A stretch of DNA of 64,000 nt, from positions 895,283-959,282 of the forward strand of contig NZ_CP072800.1 in assembly GCF_017901155.1 (NCBI RefSeq), written 5' to 3'. The position numbers and the translations under genes were made by a program. Below the pieces are notes generated by a model. The model did not search any database, had not been told where the DNA came from, and saw only the letters and a list, made by a program, of their open reading frames with translations. Shown here in pieces: positions 8,031 through 16,322 of the stretch (position 1 is its first letter; each line of letters begins with the position of its first letter). This stretch comes from Candidatus Thiothrix anitrata (GTDB lineage Bacteria > Pseudomonadota > Gammaproteobacteria > Thiotrichales > Thiotrichaceae).

Positions 8031-8564
8031 TTAGCGTTGCAACACGTCCCAATGAACCTCGACCTCACCCTTATCACCCGCGATATAAGCAGAATCGCCG
8101 GTAATTGTGATCGACAAATCCATCGTGCGGCTCACCAATGCCGCCAGTGCTTCAATCTCTTCTGCGGGGAAGCGGTAAAACGCCGCATCCAACTGGCTAA
8201 ACTTTTTCACATTTTGTGACCACCAGACATCCGACTTGCTGTTAAAGCTGTAAACACGCACCGCTCGCGCCCGATGCGTCGCCTTTTTGACGCGCTCTGG
8301 CGTGGGTTCGCCCAAATCAATCCACAGGGCGATTTGTTCATCCATTGTGCGAACCCAGATGGCGGGTTCTTCCACGTCTTCCAGCCCTTTGGTCAGCTCA
8401 ATTCCTTCCTGAGCATTGAGGCAATACGCCAGAATCCGCACCATCATGCGCTCCAGCGTTTCGGAGGGGTGTTGGGCAATGGTCAGATTCAGGGAATCGT
8501 AGTAATTGCGTTCCATATCCGATAACGAAATTCTGGCTTTGTAAATGGTTGGTTTGATTGCCAC
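8031..8564 (-). CDS. yaeQ: YaeQ family protein
   Basis: Homologue of E. coli YaeQ, a small protein with a PD-(D/E)xK nuclease-like fold whose role is unresolved; E. coli YaeQ was once proposed to compensate for RfaH loss. Family segments visible are KPTIYKARISLSDMERN, HPSETLERMMVRIL and the IALWIDLGEPTPERVKKA stretch. I use the GTG at 8564 as start because an AAGG Shine-Dalgarno lies 6 bases upstream and the product (177 residues) then begins exactly where YaeQ proteins do; the frame extends to an ATG at 8606. It is convergent with the ATPase gene, 19 bases away. Confidence 0.9.
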   Translation of the reverse strand: MAIKPTIYKARISLSDMERNYYDSLNLTIAQHPSETLERMMVRILAYCLNAQEGIELTKGLEDVEEPAIWVRTMDEQIALWIDLGEPTPERVKKATHRARAVRVYSFNSKSDVWWSQNVKKFSQLDAAFYRFPAEEIEALAALVSRTMDLSITITGDSAYIAGDKGEVEVHWDVLQR

Positions 8565-8697
8565 GGTGAACCTTGTCTGTTGGGTTGCGGTGAAGGATGC
8601 GTGCACATACTAACATTACAGCGGAAAAACATCTGAAGGTTGCATCAATTTTCCTGAACTCAAATAACGAACTAAAAACGAACCACTGATTGCTAAA

Positions 8698-8733
8698 GGG
8701 AAATCATAAGCATAAAATGCAAAAAAGTTTCCC
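8698..8733. promoter_or_regulatory. Nested inverted repeats before the methyltransferase gene
   Basis: GGGAAA (8698-8703) and TTTCCC (8728-8733) flank a second palindrome GCAT-AAA-ATGC (8710-8720), all within the 50 bases before the methyltransferase start. In the M.EcoRII/M.SsoII group the N-terminal helix-turn-helix of the methyltransferase represses its own operon by binding such a site. That this is the operator is inference. Confidence 0.4.
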
Positions 8734-8745
8734 GTGGAGTCAATC

Positions 8746-10080
8746 ATGTACGAAGTCAGAGCGTCAACGGTGTTGCAGTGTCTTGAAGAGGCTGCGCACT
8801 ACTACAACCATTCCGAGATTGCTGAAAAGCTGGGAGTTAACCCCAGCACCGTCGGACGCTGGCTAAAACATGAAACAGAGCCGAAACATGGCATTCTGTA
8901 TGGTCTGCAACAGATGTTAATGCCGTTTGGCAAACCGGCGGACAGTGCCGATTTCACCTTCATCGACCTGTTTGCGGGAATTGGCGGCATTCGCAAGGCA
9001 TTTGAGCTGAACGGGGGACGCTGCGTATTTACCAGTGAATGGGATGCTTACGCCCAACGTACCTACCACGCCAACTTTGCCGATGGGCAACCCATTGCCG
9101 GGGATATTACCGCGATACCCGAAGCGAACATTCCGGCACATGACGTACTATTAGCCGGTTTTCCCTGCCAGCCGTTTTCGATTGCGGGAGTCTCGAAGAA
9201 AAATGCCCTTGGACGGGCGCACGGTTTTGAGGATGAAACTCAAGGCACGCTGTTTTTCGATGTGGCACGTATTATCAAAGCCAAACGCCCCGGTGCATTC
9301 CTGCTGGAAAACGTCAAGAATCTGCAATCCCATGACAAGGGCAATACGTTCCGTATCATCCTGCACACCTTGCGGGAAGAACTTGGCTATCAGGTTCACT
9401 GGACAACCATTGATGGGCAGCACTGGACACCCCAGCACCGTGAACGCACGGTCATTGTCGGTTTCCGCGAACCAACCGCATTTAGCTGGGATGCACTGCA
9501 ACTGCCGGGCAAGGGGCGTATCACGCTAGGTAATATCCTACACAAGACCGATGGTAGCGAACCTGTACTGGAACACGACGAAGGCCGCTATTTCGATCAT
9601 GCCAACCGCAAGATTCATGACAAATACACCCTAACCAACAATCTCTGGAAATACCTGCAAGATTACTCTGACAAACACAAGGCTAAGGGTAACGGCTTTG
9701 GTTTTGGGCTGGCGTATGCCAATAGCGTGACCCGTACCCTTTCCGCCCGTTATTACAAAGATGGCTCGGAAATACTGGTCTGGCAAGGCGAAAACAAAAA
9801 CCCGCGCCGCCTCACTCCGCGAGAATGTGCGCGGCTGATGGGCTACCCAGACACTTTCCGTATTCCGGTGTCAGATACACGGGCGTACAAGCAGTTCGGC
9901 AACTCAGTGGTGATGCCTGTCTTCCGCGAAGTTGCCCGCGTGATGAAACCTTGGATAATGCAACAAACTTACAAACCCCTGATGGCTGATATCTGGATCA
10001 ATCAGAATGACTCAACCCCTTTATTTGTAATGGAGACAGACTATGTTGTCAGTAGAAATGATTCCCGCACTTACGGATAA
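8746..10080 (+). CDS. DNA (cytosine-5)-methyltransferase, Dcm/EcoRII-like
   Basis: Methylates cytosine at C5 in a type II restriction-modification pair. Residues 1-60 form a helix-turn-helix (SEIAEKLGVNPSTVGRWLK) as in M.EcoRII-type enzymes that also act as regulators. Catalytic motifs follow in order: FIDLFAGIGGIRKAF (I), GFPCQPFSIAG with the nucleophilic Cys (IV), LLENVKNL (VI), the QHRER region (VIII), then the target region and RQFGNS-like YKQFGNSVVMPVF (X). GVSKKNALGRAHGF and RTLSARYYKDGSEIL are very close to E. coli Dcm, which suggests CCWGG or related CCNGG specificity. The ATG at 8746 has GGAG 6 bases upstream; a GTG at 8734 is in frame. Confidence 0.93.
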   Translation: MYEVRASTVLQCLEEAAHYYNHSEIAEKLGVNPSTVGRWLKHETEPKHGILYGLQQMLMPFGKPADSADFTFIDLFAGIGGIRKAFELNGGRCVFTSEWDAYAQRTYHANFADGQPIAGDITAIPEANIPAHDVLLAGFPCQPFSIAGVSKKNALGRAHGFEDETQGTLFFDVARIIKAKRPGAFLLENVKNLQSHDKGNTFRIILHTLREELGYQVHWTTIDGQHWTPQHRERTVIVGFREPTAFSWDALQLPGKGRITLGNILHKTDGSEPVLEHDEGRYFDHANRKIHDKYTLTNNLWKYLQDYSDKHKAKGNGFGFGLAYANSVTRTLSARYYKDGSEILVWQGENKNPRRLTPRECARLMGYPDTFRIPVSDTRAYKQFGNSVVMPVFREVARVMKPWIMQQTYKPLMADIWINQNDSTPLFVMETDYVVSRNDSRTYG

Positions 10081-10108
10081 AACAGCGGCTGGCACAGGGG
10101 TATAGCTT

Positions 10109-11470
10109 ATGGCGCAAGACGAAAATACCAGAACTGAAACATCTATGGAATCAATCAACTCGCTCTTACAACTCATGGAATCACATGGAGCAATCCGTTT
10201 CTATGCGAAAAAGTTAGCGCCTAACGATAACTCAAAAAATCAGTTCTACCTTGGAGGTGGCTTTTCTGCCTTGCACACCATTCCTCATGGTTCCCTCTAC
10301 GTAGACGATAGCAATATAGCTAAAGGCAAAACGTCACGCACAAAAGCCGATGTTACCTTCTATTGGGTCGATCAGAACGGACGTTATCTTGCCCCGAATG
10401 CTCAACTTATTCTGTATCCCGAATACCCAGAAGTACGCATGTCTGGGCTTCTAAAAGGTTGCCGTCATGCCCCCTCAAACGTGATCGCTTCCCGCGATGA
10501 AGGCAGGACATTGTTCCTTGGTATCACCCCAAACGGCGATGTATTGGGTTACGCTGCTACCCCGGATGACCCGTTGAGCAAGGAGCTTTATGCGCTTACC
10601 AGCAATAACATCAACGTCAGCAGTGTTCTTATTGAGCTATTCACGCCTGATAAAAAGCAAAATACCCGCGTTCTGCTATTAGAAGCCTTGAAGGAAATTT
10701 GTGAGAAAAACTGGATAGCTTCACAGAAACTGGGGAAAGATGGGGTGATCACACCTTACAGTGCCAGAAATGGCGGCGGTTATACATTGGAGGCAGAATT
10801 GGGCATTTCCCCGAATGGTAACTCAGAACCAGACTACCTTGGATGGGAAATCAAACAGTATGGTGTCAACGATTTCCGCTCTTTTAAGCCCAAAAGCCCA
10901 GTAACACTGATGACACCAGAACCAACAGGTGGATTTTATTGTGATAACGGCGTACCTGATTTCCTGCGTCGGTTCGGCTATCCCGACAAAAGTGGCAAGG
11001 TTGACCGCATCAATTTTGGCGGGATTTACACAATCGGTCGCACATACCACGCCGACACAGGCTTACGTTTGATCTTAGATGGTTACGACCAGCAATCGGG
11101 GAAAATCACCGATATGGCAGGCTGTATTGGCCTTGAAACCCAAGCAGGAGAAATAGCTGCATCGTGGAGCTTTAACGGTATGCTGGATCATTGGAACCGC
11201 AAACACGCGCAAGCCGCTTATATTCCGTCGCTATTTCGGACTCCGCCGCCAGAATATGCCTTTGGCTGCCAAGTATTACTGTGCGAAGAAACCGACTTCT
11301 TGCTGTTCCTGAAAGCGATAGCAAACGGAACCATTTCCTATGACCCCGCGATCAAGATGGAAAAAGCTTCATCCCCAAAACCTGTCACCAAGCGGCGTAG
11401 TCAGTTTCGGATTAAACACGACAACCTCATCAACCTTTATTACAAACATGAGACTGTCGATCTTAAATAG
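10109..11470 (+). CDS. Type II restriction endonuclease, MvaI/BcnI family
   Basis: A 453-residue protein whose middle-to-C-terminal part carries the MvaI/BcnI nuclease core: GGYTLEAELGI, then EPDYLGWEIKQYG, supplying the D...ExK metal site. Characterised members cut CCWGG (MvaI) or CCSGG (BcnI), consistent with the Dcm-like neighbour. The N-terminal ~220 residues are not in the short MvaI/BcnI enzymes and may be a DNA-recognition or regulatory domain. It starts 28 bases after the methyltransferase stop, with AGGGG upstream of the ATG, so both are probably one transcript ending at the hairpin 11511-11532. Recognition site is inferred, not shown. Confidence 0.85.
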   Translation: MAQDENTRTETSMESINSLLQLMESHGAIRFYAKKLAPNDNSKNQFYLGGGFSALHTIPHGSLYVDDSNIAKGKTSRTKADVTFYWVDQNGRYLAPNAQLILYPEYPEVRMSGLLKGCRHAPSNVIASRDEGRTLFLGITPNGDVLGYAATPDDPLSKELYALTSNNINVSSVLIELFTPDKKQNTRVLLLEALKEICEKNWIASQKLGKDGVITPYSARNGGGYTLEAELGISPNGNSEPDYLGWEIKQYGVNDFRSFKPKSPVTLMTPEPTGGFYCDNGVPDFLRRFGYPDKSGKVDRINFGGIYTIGRTYHADTGLRLILDGYDQQSGKITDMAGCIGLETQAGEIAASWSFNGMLDHWNRKHAQAAYIPSLFRTPPPEYAFGCQVLLCEETDFLLFLKAIANGTISYDPAIKMEKASSPKPVTKRRSQFRIKHDNLINLYYKHETVDLK

Positions 11471-11510
11471 AGAACAATCAAGAGGGATAGCTTGATTTGC
11501 TTTAAACAAA

Positions 11511-11532
11511 AACGCCCGCATCAGCGGGCGTT
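11511..11532. terminator. Bidirectional terminator between restriction gene and soeC
   Basis: AACGCCCGC (11511-11519), loop ATCA, GCGGGCGTT (11524-11532) is a perfect 9-bp GC-rich stem. TTTC follows on the plus strand; on the minus strand the stem is followed by TTTTTGTTT. It can end both the rightward restriction operon and the leftward soeABC operon. Confidence 0.85.
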
Positions 11533-11558
11533 TTCACGATCACTCACCACCAGCCAAC

Positions 11559-12542
11559 TTACGTCGCCGCGTAGTAAATGTTCTGTGGATGCCATGCCTG
11601 CGCGAAGAAGAACCAGCGTTCCAGCAACAAGCCAAGGTATTGCACTACAAACGCTATGCTCAACAACATCACGCTGTCATTGCTCCAGCCAAGCACCAGC
11701 AGCGTAACCGGAATCACAAACACTGCAATCGGGAATGCCAGTTTAATCGCTTTAATGACCTGCGGGCTTTGGTGATGGAAAAACTCACGTGTATTGAATG
11801 ACCCACCCATAGCCCCTTGGCTGATTTGGGTAATTTTCGGATGGCGGATGCCAATCGCACTGCACGCAGTGGTTTTACGCTTGATGCGGGCATTACGACG
11901 CAAGGAATACATGCGAGTTGTAAAACCGACCAAGGTAATGATGATCGCCCACATGACGAAGAACATAACCAAATTGCTTTGTTGGGAAGCTGCCAATGCC
12001 GCAGCCAAGGTGAACCCTGATGCGCTGCCCAGCAGCAGATAATTCACCACGGTTAACGGGCTTGCCCATTCTTGGATGAATTTCACCGCCGCGTAAATCA
12101 TGCCGGTACATAGATAGAGTAAGAACGCTAGGACAGTGGCGATAAAACCAACTAATAGTGATAGGTGAATATTTACTGTCCCTGCTGACACTAGCACCGG
12201 ATCAATACCGAAGTAGTACAACGCGCCCCACAAGAAAGCAGCACCACTGAACGCCGGTAGCACAATCACTTCGCGAGCCAGCCAAGACGTGCGCCACATG
12301 GTAGCAGCACGCCATGCCCGCTCAGGTCGTCCCAAGTGAAAGAATGACGCAAACAGTCCCAGTCCCATGAGCAGCATCACCAGTAGTGTGCCGTTCACGT
12401 ATAAATCAACCGGTGGCAATTGCCCACCCAAAATTCCGAACGTACCGTAAACTTGCCCAGTGTACAGTGCCAGAAACAAACCCTGACCTGCGCCAATCAG
12501 CGTGGTCAGAAAAATAACCGAAAATGCCGGATTCATAAGCAA
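11559..12542 (-). CDS. soeC: Sulfite dehydrogenase membrane anchor SoeC (DmsC/NrfD-like)
   Basis: Integral membrane subunit that anchors the cytoplasmic SoeAB enzyme and passes electrons from sulfite oxidation to the quinone pool. The 327 residues contain about eight hydrophobic segments, beginning MLMNPAFSVIFLTTLIGAG, with the GLGLFASFFHLGRPERAWRA motif typical of DmsC-type anchors. It is the last gene of the operon, 8 bases after soeB. DMSO or polysulfide reductase anchors look similar; the SoeA sequence beside it, which lacks a Tat signal, favours sulfite dehydrogenase. Confidence 0.88.
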   Translation of the reverse strand: MLMNPAFSVIFLTTLIGAGQGLFLALYTGQVYGTFGILGGQLPPVDLYVNGTLLVMLLMGLGLFASFFHLGRPERAWRAATMWRTSWLAREVIVLPAFSGAAFLWGALYYFGIDPVLVSAGTVNIHLSLLVGFIATVLAFLLYLCTGMIYAAVKFIQEWASPLTVVNYLLLGSASGFTLAAALAASQQSNLVMFFVMWAIIITLVGFTTRMYSLRRNARIKRKTTACSAIGIRHPKITQISQGAMGGSFNTREFFHHQSPQVIKAIKLAFPIAVFVIPVTLLVLGWSNDSVMLLSIAFVVQYLGLLLERWFFFAQAWHPQNIYYAAT

Positions 12543-12550
12543 TAATCTCC

Positions 12551-13282
12551 TTAGAACAAGAAGTCATCCAGCGATGGCAGGTCGGAATTGACCGCAGGAC
12601 GCTGTTCTTCTTTCTTCAATGGGTTGTCAACACGGTGCAGTGCTTCCTCATCCACATTCGCATGGTTTTTGCGACGTGGCAGGTAATGGTTTGCTGGGCG
12701 CGTACCCCATTCCGGCTGCAACTGATAGCCGCCGCGTTCTGCAATGGCTACGGATACATTGGAATCCGGGTCATGCACATCACCAAACAAGCGTGCACTG
12801 GTGGGGCAAGCCAGCACACACGCGGGTTTGCGGCGTTCTTCCGGCAAGCTGTAGTCGTAAATACGGTCAACGCACAAGGTGCATTTCTTCATTACCTTTT
12901 GCTTGGCATCCAGTTCCCGCGCACCATAAGGACAGGCCCACGAGCAATATTTGCAGCCAATACATTTGTCGTAATCGACCAGTACAATGCCGTCTTCCTT
13001 GCGCTTGTAGCTTGCCCCCGTCGGGCAAACCGGCACGCACGGCGGGTCTTCGCAATGCAGACAGCTTTTCGGGAAATGCACTGTCTCGGTTTTTGGGTAC
13101 TCGCCTACTTCAAAGGTTTGCACACGGTTGAAGAAGGTTCCCGTCGGGTCTTTGCCATACGGGTTCATGTCCACCATGCCACCGCCGCCTTCGCTGGAAG
13201 TGTTCCATTCTTTACATGAGGTGACGCAGGCACTACAGCCGACGCACACATTCAGGTCAATGACTAACGCTAATTGGGTCAT
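12551..13282 (-). CDS. soeB: Sulfite dehydrogenase iron-sulfur subunit SoeB
   Basis: Electron-transfer subunit carrying four [4Fe-4S] clusters between SoeA and SoeC. Cysteine groups visible in order are CVGCSACVTSC, CLHCEDPPCVPVCPTGA, CIGCKYCSWACPYGAR and CTLCVDRIYD followed later by CVLACPTSA. Length 243 fits DmsB-like subunits. There is no signal peptide, so it is cytoplasmic. It starts 2 bases after the soeA stop and ends 8 bases before soeC, so the three are one operon. Confidence 0.93.
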   Translation of the reverse strand: MTQLALVIDLNVCVGCSACVTSCKEWNTSSEGGGGMVDMNPYGKDPTGTFFNRVQTFEVGEYPKTETVHFPKSCLHCEDPPCVPVCPTGASYKRKEDGIVLVDYDKCIGCKYCSWACPYGARELDAKQKVMKKCTLCVDRIYDYSLPEERRKPACVLACPTSARLFGDVHDPDSNVSVAIAERGGYQLQPEWGTRPANHYLPRRKNHANVDEEALHRVDNPLKKEEQRPAVNSDLPSLDDFLF

Positions 13283-13284
13283 GT

Positions 13285-16182
13285 TTATTTCCCCTTAAAC
13301 CGATTTTTGAACAGGCCAGAACCACCAATGAAGGTTTGCCATTTACCGACAGGTTTGGCCATGCCAGGGTAGCGCGGCATGGTTTCAAATTGTGGGAAGG
13401 TGGAGCCTTGTTCAGCATCACTGGCTTTGTATACTTTCACGCGTACATCGAACCATGCCGCTTGGCCGGTAATCGGGTCGGAGTTGGAATAGTGCTGGCC
13501 TTCGGGTTGGTTTGGCAGCTCTTCACCGATAATGTGGTTGAGCAAGAAACCGCGCTGGCATTCGTTGGCATCTTTTTCCAATGCCCACGCGCCAGAGGCT
13601 TTACCAATCGCATTCCAAGTCCACACTGTGTTCGGTTCGACCGATTGGGAGAAGCGGGCTTGGCAGCGTATCCGACCGTGCACAGACTCAACCCATATCC
13701 AGTCGTTATCTTCAAAGCCATTCTTTTCGCCCACGCTGGGGTGCATGTGCAAGTAGTTATGCGCATGAATTTGGCGCAACCACGCATTCTGTGAATCCCA
13801 CGAGTGATACATTGCCATCGGACGCTGGGTCAACGCACTCAGTGGGAATTCCTGTTTATTGATCATCTCGTTTTCGAGCGGCTCGTGGTAGAACGGCAGC
13901 GCATCGAAGAAACGTTCCACCCGTTTACGCAAACGATCCGGCGGCTGCTTGCCGTGCGAAATGCCTTGCGCAGCGCGACGGAATTTATGCAGCACCTCGG
14001 AATACAGGTGAATATTGATTGGTTCGGCGTGACGGGTCATACCGTTGGCTTGCGCCCACTGCAAATAACCCGCGTTCCAGTTACGCATGTACTGGTACGA
14101 CTTCGGCATCACATGGTGGTGCATACAGTTGTTCTTGGCGTACTGTTCCCACTGGTTGGGGTTAGGTTCGCCACGCATGGTTTTCTGCCCGTTTTGCCCG
14201 CGCCAGCCACTTAAGAAACCAATGCCCGAACCGGGGGCGGTTTCAAAATTGACAATGAAATCAGGGTAATCACGGTATTTGCGCTTGCCTTCCTTGTCGG
14301 TAAACGCAGGGAAACCAAGGCGTGAACCCAATTCAATCAGCACTTCTTGGAACGGTTTGCAGTCGCCTGTCACTGGCAAAATCGGAATTCGTACCGAATC
14401 CACCGGGCCGTCGAATTCGGAAATCGGGCGATCCAACATCGACATTACGTCATAGCGTTCCAGATAGGTGGTATCCGGCAGAATCAGGTCGGCAAATGCA
14501 GTCATTTCCGAGTGGAACGCATCGCACACCACCAAAAACGGGATTTTGTACTCGCCGTTTTCGTTTTTGTCCTTGAGCATGTCACGCACATCGGAGGTAT
14601 TCATTGACGAGTTCCATGCCATATTCGCCATGAAAATCAGTAAAGTGTCGAGAGTGTACGGGTCGCCGCGCCAAGCGTTGGTAATTACGTTGTGCATCAA
14701 ACCGTGGACGGACAGCGGGTATTCCCACGAGAAACCTTTATCAATCCGTACCGGTTCACCCTTGTCATCCACGAATAAATCATCCGGGTCAGCAGGCCAG
14801 CCGAGCGGTACGCCTTCCAACGGGGTATTGGGTTTGACATCTTCCGGTTTATTTGGGGTTTTCGGGCACGGTGGAATTGGGCGCGGGTACGGTGCTTTGT
14901 GGCGGAAACCACCGGGGCGGTCAATCGTCCCTAACAACGACATTAGCACACTTAAAGCGCGGATAGTTTGGAAACCGTTGGAATGCGCCGCCAAGCCGCG
15001 CATCGCATGGAATGCCACAGGGTTACCCACTACATGGTCGTGTTCATTGCCCCACACGTCAGTCCAAGCAATCGGTAATTCGATTTTCTGGTCACGCGCT
15101 GTAATCCCCATTTCGTGCGCCAACCGTTTAATGGTTGCCGCCGGGATACCGGTAACGCCTTCCGCCCATTCTGCGGTATAACTTTCCACGCGTTCACGCA
15201 ACAACTGGAACGACGGTTTCACAGGTGTGCCGTCTTTGAGCTTGAATTCGCCAGTCAGGAACGGGTCAGCACCGGGGGTATGGGTGGAAATCGGCTTGTT
15301 GAGGTCACGATCCCACCACAGTTTATTTTGCGGGTCGAAACAGCCTTCTTCAGGCGGCACTTCAAAACGCAGGAACATGCCGTATTCGCTGTTGTTCGGG
15401 TCAAGGTTTACCAGTTCCGGGCCGTTGGTGTAATTCACCACGAAATCGCGGTCGTACAAGCCTTGCTCAATGATTTCGCGGGTAATTGCCAGCAGCAACG
15501 CGCCATCTGTACCGGGGCGGATCGGAATCCATTCATCTGCTACCGCCGCGTAACCAGTGCGCACCGGATTGATCGCAATCATGCGCCCGCCGTTGCGTTT
15601 GAATTCGCCTAGCTCAATTTTCAGCGGGTTGGAATGGTGGTCTTCCGCAGTGCCAATCATTACGAACAATTTTGCGTGATGCAGATCCGGGCCACCGAAT
15701 TCCCAGAAGGAACCACCGATGGTGTAAATCATCCCCGCTGCCATGTTCACGGAACAGAAACCGCCGTGTGCTGCGTAGTTGGGTGTGCCGAATTGCTTGG
15801 CGAATAAACCGGTGAGGGCTTGCATTTGGTCACGTCCGGTGAATAGTCCGAATCTTTTCGGATCAGTTTCACGGATGTGCTTGAGGCGAGTCGCCAGTGT
15901 GTCGAATGCTTCATCCCAAGTAATCGGCTCAAACTGGCCTTCGCCACGGGTGGCATTGGCCTTGCGTTTGAGTGGCTGGGTCAGGCGTGCGGGGGAATAC
16001 TGCTTCATGATGCCGGAGGAACCCTTGGCACAAATCACACCCTTGTTGAGCGGATGGTCAGGATTGCCCTCAATGTATTTCACCTCGCCATTTTTGATGT
16101 GAACATTGATACCGCAGCGGCAGGCACACATGTAGCATGTGGTGCTTTTGATTTCGGTTGCTTGGTTTGTTTGGGTAGTCAT
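13285..16182 (-). CDS. soeA: Sulfite dehydrogenase molybdopterin subunit SoeA
   Basis: Catalytic subunit of the cytoplasmic membrane-bound sulfite-oxidising enzyme SoeABC, which oxidises sulfite directly to sulfate in sulfur oxidisers. It is a 965-residue molybdopterin oxidoreductase of the DMSO reductase/Psr family. The [4Fe-4S] site is C16-x2-C19-x3-C23 with C51. Molybdopterin-binding segments follow (GLFTGRDQMQALTGLF; AAHSNGFQTIRALS), and the C-terminal MGD-binding domain carries the usual NDWIWVES-type strand. No Tat signal is present, matching SoeA rather than periplasmic polysulfide reductases. The closest characterised match from memory is Allochromatium SoeA. An FNR/CRP-like box lies in the 140-base upstream gap. 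Confidence 0.92.
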   Translation of the reverse strand: MTTQTNQATEIKSTTCYMCACRCGINVHIKNGEVKYIEGNPDHPLNKGVICAKGSSGIMKQYSPARLTQPLKRKANATRGEGQFEPITWDEAFDTLATRLKHIRETDPKRFGLFTGRDQMQALTGLFAKQFGTPNYAAHGGFCSVNMAAGMIYTIGGSFWEFGGPDLHHAKLFVMIGTAEDHHSNPLKIELGEFKRNGGRMIAINPVRTGYAAVADEWIPIRPGTDGALLLAITREIIEQGLYDRDFVVNYTNGPELVNLDPNNSEYGMFLRFEVPPEEGCFDPQNKLWWDRDLNKPISTHTPGADPFLTGEFKLKDGTPVKPSFQLLRERVESYTAEWAEGVTGIPAATIKRLAHEMGITARDQKIELPIAWTDVWGNEHDHVVGNPVAFHAMRGLAAHSNGFQTIRALSVLMSLLGTIDRPGGFRHKAPYPRPIPPCPKTPNKPEDVKPNTPLEGVPLGWPADPDDLFVDDKGEPVRIDKGFSWEYPLSVHGLMHNVITNAWRGDPYTLDTLLIFMANMAWNSSMNTSDVRDMLKDKNENGEYKIPFLVVCDAFHSEMTAFADLILPDTTYLERYDVMSMLDRPISEFDGPVDSVRIPILPVTGDCKPFQEVLIELGSRLGFPAFTDKEGKRKYRDYPDFIVNFETAPGSGIGFLSGWRGQNGQKTMRGEPNPNQWEQYAKNNCMHHHVMPKSYQYMRNWNAGYLQWAQANGMTRHAEPINIHLYSEVLHKFRRAAQGISHGKQPPDRLRKRVERFFDALPFYHEPLENEMINKQEFPLSALTQRPMAMYHSWDSQNAWLRQIHAHNYLHMHPSVGEKNGFEDNDWIWVESVHGRIRCQARFSQSVEPNTVWTWNAIGKASGAWALEKDANECQRGFLLNHIIGEELPNQPEGQHYSNSDPITGQAAWFDVRVKVYKASDAEQGSTFPQFETMPRYPGMAKPVGKWQTFIGGSGLFKNRFKGK

Positions 16183-16236
16183 ATCAGTAGGTAACTAAAT
16201 AATAAATTACTGAAATACAGTGTTACCCGATAGTGC

Positions 16237-16250
16237 TTGATGTAAGTCAA
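16237..16250 (-). promoter_or_regulatory. FNR/CRP-family box before soeA
   Basis: On the minus strand: TTGAC-TTAC-ATCAA, nine of ten positions of TTGAT-N4-ATCAA. It sits 55-68 bases before the soeA ATG; TTGACT could also serve as a -35 with a TAACAC-like -10 about 19 bases on. This suggests oxygen- or redox-dependent control of sulfite oxidation. Confidence 0.55.
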
Positions 16251-16322
16251 GTAATCAATAACCCATTTTATCTATATTAATAGAATTTATTTATTGATGG
16301 ATTAGCCATGCCGTTGCCTGAG

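Noticed and set aside
10043-10105. Short frame MLSVEMIPALTDKTAAGTGV with a good ribosome-binding site between the methyltransferase and nuclease genes
   Set aside because: Twenty codons, overlapping the methyltransferase end; the first residues recall the start of some metallo-hydrolases, but that is too short to support a gene or remnant.
14468-15181. Rightward 237-residue open frame
   Set aside because: Shadow of soeA on the opposite strand; soeA has complete cofactor motifs.
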